DNA of 7,140 nucleotides from assembly GCA_025924775.1 (NCBI GenBank), contig JAICHS010000114.1, positions 1 through 7,140 on the forward strand. Direction: 5' to 3'. Below the pieces are notes generated by a model, which did not search any database, was not told where the DNA came from, and was given only the letters and a program-made list of their open reading frames with translations. The stretch comes from Rhodanobacteraceae bacterium. GTDB taxonomy: Bacteria > Pseudomonadota > Gammaproteobacteria > Xanthomonadales > Rhodanobacteraceae. Position 1 is the stretch's first letter. Every line of letters starts with the position of its first letter. Below are positions 5,442 through 7,140 of the stretch, one piece after another. Made by a program: the position numbers and the translations under genes.

Positions 5442-6419
5442 TCAATGGGTGGTACACGCGTGCCGGACCACGTTGAGGTACTGGGGAAAGTTGGATACCA
5501 CGGGCCCATACTGGTCGGATTGCCAAGCCGTCCCCATGCCGAAGATCCAAACATAGGTATCGGTCACCGTATAATCAGTATCGAGACTCTGTTGAAACTG
5601 GTCAACGGTCATTACCGCCGATTTGTCGGTGGGGCTGACACCCAACGGCCAGATGCCCGGGGCAACGCTGAACGGGAATTGGCCCGCGGGAAACATTCCG
5701 GCGTAGTTCGCGTACGTCACGTCCACCCAATGCAAAATGGATGCCGGCGATGCCCGGTAAGTACCTTCCGTGGCCATGATCACCTGTTTCCATGACTGCT
5801 GGAACAACCCGGTCACGAACGGTACCGAAAGCGCGTAACCTCCTGTACTCAGGGTCAGGTCCTTGGTCACGTCAGTCTGATAGACCACGTCTGGAAGGAT
5901 GATCAGCGTCATCCCGGGATAAGCCTGAAACATGGCCTGCCCGATCGACTGGCCTGCCGCCTGGACTATCTGTTCATTGCCGCCTGCAACCCCACCCCAC
6001 GCGGAACGGTAGGGCTCCAGGTCCAGTGCTATGCCCTTGAAGCCCGCGTATTTCGCCAGTTTGGCGAGATTGCCAAAGTTGGTCACGTATTGAGCGACCA
6101 CACTCGGGTCGTTCCAGTCCAGGTTGCTGTAGATGGATACCTTGATGAAGTTGTCCGTCACCCCATATTTCGCATAGGTTTGCTGGAACTGCTTGGCACC
6201 ATTCCAAAGCGAATTTGGGGCTGCTCCGACATTCGTAGTCCAATATGTCATCAAGTAATTTATGAATACACCCTGGACGCCTACTGTTTTACCCCAGTAC
6301 TTGGCATCTACACTATTATTATCGGTATTGTAATTGAGGGCGGCATAAAGCAGTTTCGGGCACGCCCGCACCCAATCACTGAAAGCAAGGCACAGCAGCA
6401 TAACGATAATCCTTGCCAT
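5442..6419 (-). CDS. Secreted protein of unknown function, TIM-barrel/glycosidase-like
   Basis: This 325-residue protein starts at the ATG at 6419, fixed by AGGAGG seven bases upstream (6427-6432). The start MARIIVMLLCLAFSDWVRA is a Sec signal peptide, probably cleaved before Cys20. The mature part is rich in Tyr, Trp, Asn and Gln, as in exported carbohydrate-active or surface proteins. Its order of strands resembles a (beta/alpha)8 barrel: LLYAALNYN, then FIKVSIYSNLDW (91-102), GFKGIALDLEPY (126-137), MTLIILPDVVY, ILHWVDVTYANY, and TYVWIFGMGTAWQ near the end. Asp133 and Glu135 in ALDLEPY are placed like strand-4 acidic residues of glycoside hydrolases, so hydrolysis of a glycan is a reasonable guess. 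I do not recognise a family. The frame remains open upstream to 6785, but that part lacks domain features. The N-terminal coding half is clearly more AT-rich than the neighbouring genes, a sign of possible transfer. It stands alone, convergent with the transporters. Confidence 0.8.
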   Translation of the reverse strand: MARIIVMLLCLAFSDWVRACPKLLYAALNYNTDNNSVDAKYWGKTVGVQGVFINYLMTYWTTNVGAAPNSLWNGAKQFQQTYAKYGVTDNFIKVSIYSNLDWNDPSVVAQYVTNFGNLAKLAKYAGFKGIALDLEPYRSAWGGVAGGNEQIVQAAGQSIGQAMFQAYPGMTLIILPDVVYQTDVTKDLTLSTGGYALSVPFVTGLFQQSWKQVIMATEGTYRASPASILHWVDVTYANYAGMFPAGQFPFSVAPGIWPLGVSPTDKSAVMTVDQFQQSLDTDYTVTDTYVWIFGMGTAWQSDQYGPVVSNFPQYLNVVRHACTTH

Positions 6420-6426
6420 ACCGAAT

Positions 6427-6432
6427 CCTCCT
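6427..6432 (-). promoter_or_regulatory. Shine-Dalgarno AGGAGG of the secreted-protein gene
   Basis: The plus-strand CCTCCT is AGGAGG on the minus strand, seven bases before the ATG at 6419. It decides for the signal-peptide start over any upstream in-frame codon. Confidence 0.8.
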
Positions 6433-6456
6433 GAAACAAGGTTCCGCTTGATTAAT

Positions 6457-6494
6457 CGGGGACCAATTGCTTTCCCCGGGTGGTCCGATGACCA
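6457..6494 (-). promoter_or_regulatory. Leader with three competing hairpins upstream of the secreted-protein gene
   Basis: In minus-strand order, TGGTC (6494-6490) can pair with GACCA (6485-6481). GGACCA (6486-6481) can instead pair with TGGTCC (6465-6460), and CGGGGA (6478-6473) can pair with TCCCCG (6462-6457). The first two share GGACCA and the last two overlap in TCC, so they cannot all form together. The arrangement ends 25 bases before the Shine-Dalgarno. It is the geometry of an attenuator or a translation-control leader, but no T-run, leader peptide or known riboswitch consensus is visible, so the role is inferred. Confidence 0.3.
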
Positions 6495-7091
6495 ATCCAG
6501 TCGAGTCAAGCCGACGCAGCCACGGCCCCACCACAAACCCCAACGCGGAGTTGTTGAAGCAGGTTGGCCCCTTCGCGCTGCGGCAAGATCGAAACTGATT
6601 CGTCCCCAATGCGGCAGGACTGCCGGATGCGACTCCCTGCACGCCACTGTCACCGTGTCGTGGTGGAATTGACGGCCAATACCCCATGAAGCAGCTGTGC
6701 TGAATTCCTTGCGAGCATGGGTCGCAGCGTACAACCCTGAAAGGTGGCCAGCGCCCCCGCAGTGCGATTTTGCCCCGGTTTCCAATTCAACGCGTGAACA
6801 GCGTCACACGCGAGCACCGCGCGGCCCAAGACGAGCGGTGGTCGGCGCGGACACGACCGGTTGCGATCCATCGCGCGATCGCGGATTAGGCATGGGCGTT
6901 GCCCATGCCATGAAAACACCACAACCCCGGCATCGCGAGGCTGGTTCTCGTGGCGGAACGACGCAATACGTTGCGCAATGGCCCGAGACGCCGCAGGCTC
7001 GGCGGCCACCGTCCACTGGGACCGTGTGGAGACGCGGTTGCCCCACGGGCTTCCGCCTGCAAGGCGCTTTTACGCAACATATTGTTTTGAA
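6495..7091. other. Long stretch without a convincing gene between the secreted-protein gene and tRNA-Lys
   Basis: Several open frames run through this region on both strands, but none has a ribosome binding site, a recognisable domain or consistent codon bias. One frame on the minus strand simply reads out of the tRNA gene. The region should contain the promoter of the secreted-protein gene and the 3' trailer of the tRNA transcript. It also holds the perfect inverted repeat at 6889-6909. I see no integrase, transposase or insertion-sequence ends. It may be decayed accessory DNA or a dispersed non-coding repeat. Confidence 0.4.
6889..6909. repeat. Perfect 9-bp inverted repeat (hairpin)
   Basis: GGCATGGGC (6889-6897) and its exact complement GCCCATGCC (6901-6909) are separated by GTT. 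This is the strongest hairpin in the window. It lies about 180 bases downstream of the tRNA-Lys 3' end in the direction of tRNA transcription. No T-run follows on either strand, so a classic terminator is not clear. A REP-type dispersed element or a protein-binding palindrome are alternatives. Confidence 0.6.
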
Positions 7092-7140
7092 TGGTGGGCC
7101 GTGAGAGGTTCGAACTCTCGACCAATGGATTAAAAGTCCA
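7092..7140 (-). tRNA. tRNA-Lys (anticodon UUU), 3' part only
   Basis: On the minus strand the window edge cuts into the anticodon stem. Visible in order are TGGA of the 5' anticodon stem strand (one base pair lost outside), the loop CTTTTAA with anticodon TTT (7134-7132), the 3' stem strand TCCAT, a 5-base variable loop, the T arm GAGAG-TTCGAAC-CTCTC with a perfect 5-bp stem, the 3' acceptor strand ACGGCCC, discriminator A and an encoded CCA at 7094-7092. The D arm and the 5' acceptor strand lie beyond 7140. UUU reads lysine codons AAA/AAG. Encoded CCA is usual in gammaproteobacteria. tRNA 3' ends are common integration sites, which matters for the odd DNA to its left, although no second copy of this 3' end occurs in the window. 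Confidence 0.9.

Noticed and set aside
3372..5795. Plus-strand open frame of 807 codons
   Set aside because: It is the out-of-frame shadow of the POT gene and then runs through the antisense of the secreted-protein gene. It is Arg/Ala/Pro-rich with no domain, a product of high GC at third positions.
6420..6785. Upstream in-frame extension of the secreted protein by 122 codons
   Set aside because: The ATG at 6419 has AGGAGG seven bases before it and starts a signal peptide. The extension has neither a domain nor a ribosome binding site.
6650..7009. Minus-strand open frame of 119 codons near the tRNA
   Set aside because: No ribosome binding site, no recognisable domain, and overlapping open frames of equal quality on both strands.
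6886..7125. Minus-strand frame starting inside the tRNA gene
   Set aside because: Its start is the translated T arm and acceptor end of tRNA-Lys, a known annotation artefact.
1..7140. CRISPR array, transposase or integrase
   Set aside because: No regularly spaced repeats and no transposase or recombinase motifs were seen in any frame.

Overview
The window is GC-rich, with G/C-biased third codon positions. Its gene content (BON, CsbD and DUF1328 stress genes, a PAS/LuxR-type regulator remnant, a POT peptide transporter and a CCA-encoding tRNA-Lys) fits a proteobacterium, most plausibly a gammaproteobacterium of the Xanthomonadales/Rhodanobacteraceae type. That placement is inferred from gene content and style; there is no marker gene here to prove it.

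Layout, left to right. (1) 17-262, minus strand: the collapsed remnant of a PAS plus LuxR-type helix-turn-helix regulator, with the two ends joined and the reading frame broken. A stretch of about 320 bases without a clear gene follows. (2) 589-1816, plus strand: a small envelope/general-stress cluster. It holds an exported BON-domain protein, a CsbD-like gene broken by what looks like a one-base deletion, an intact CsbD-like paralogue, and a 54-residue DUF1328 membrane peptide. (3) 1893-4971, plus strand: three housekeeping or accessory genes, namely a zinc nucleoside/base deaminase, a TVP38/TMEM64 (DedA-like) membrane protein and a POT-family proton-coupled peptide transporter. (4) 4987-5334, plus strand: an orphan C-terminal piece of a second, unrelated MFS transporter with no N-terminal half. 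(5) 5442-6419, minus strand and convergent with the transporters: an exported protein of 325 residues with TIM-barrel/glycosidase-like character and no confident family, with codons visibly more AT-rich in its N-terminal half. Its leader can form three competing hairpins. (6) 6420-7091: about 670 bases without a convincing gene, including a perfect 9-bp inverted repeat. (7) 7092-7140, minus strand: the 3' part of tRNA-Lys(UUU), running off the window.

The left half reads as a stress-response locus that is losing parts: its neighbouring regulator is dead and one of two duplicated CsbD genes is frameshifted. The right half, between the MFS remnant and the tRNA gene, looks like an accessory segment with a truncated transporter, an orphan secreted protein of different composition and a tRNA at the edge. 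No transposase, integrase, CRISPR array or complete mobile element is visible. I do not see a clearly new multi-gene system. The orphan secreted protein with its structured leader and the frameshifted CsbD tandem are the observations most worth following.
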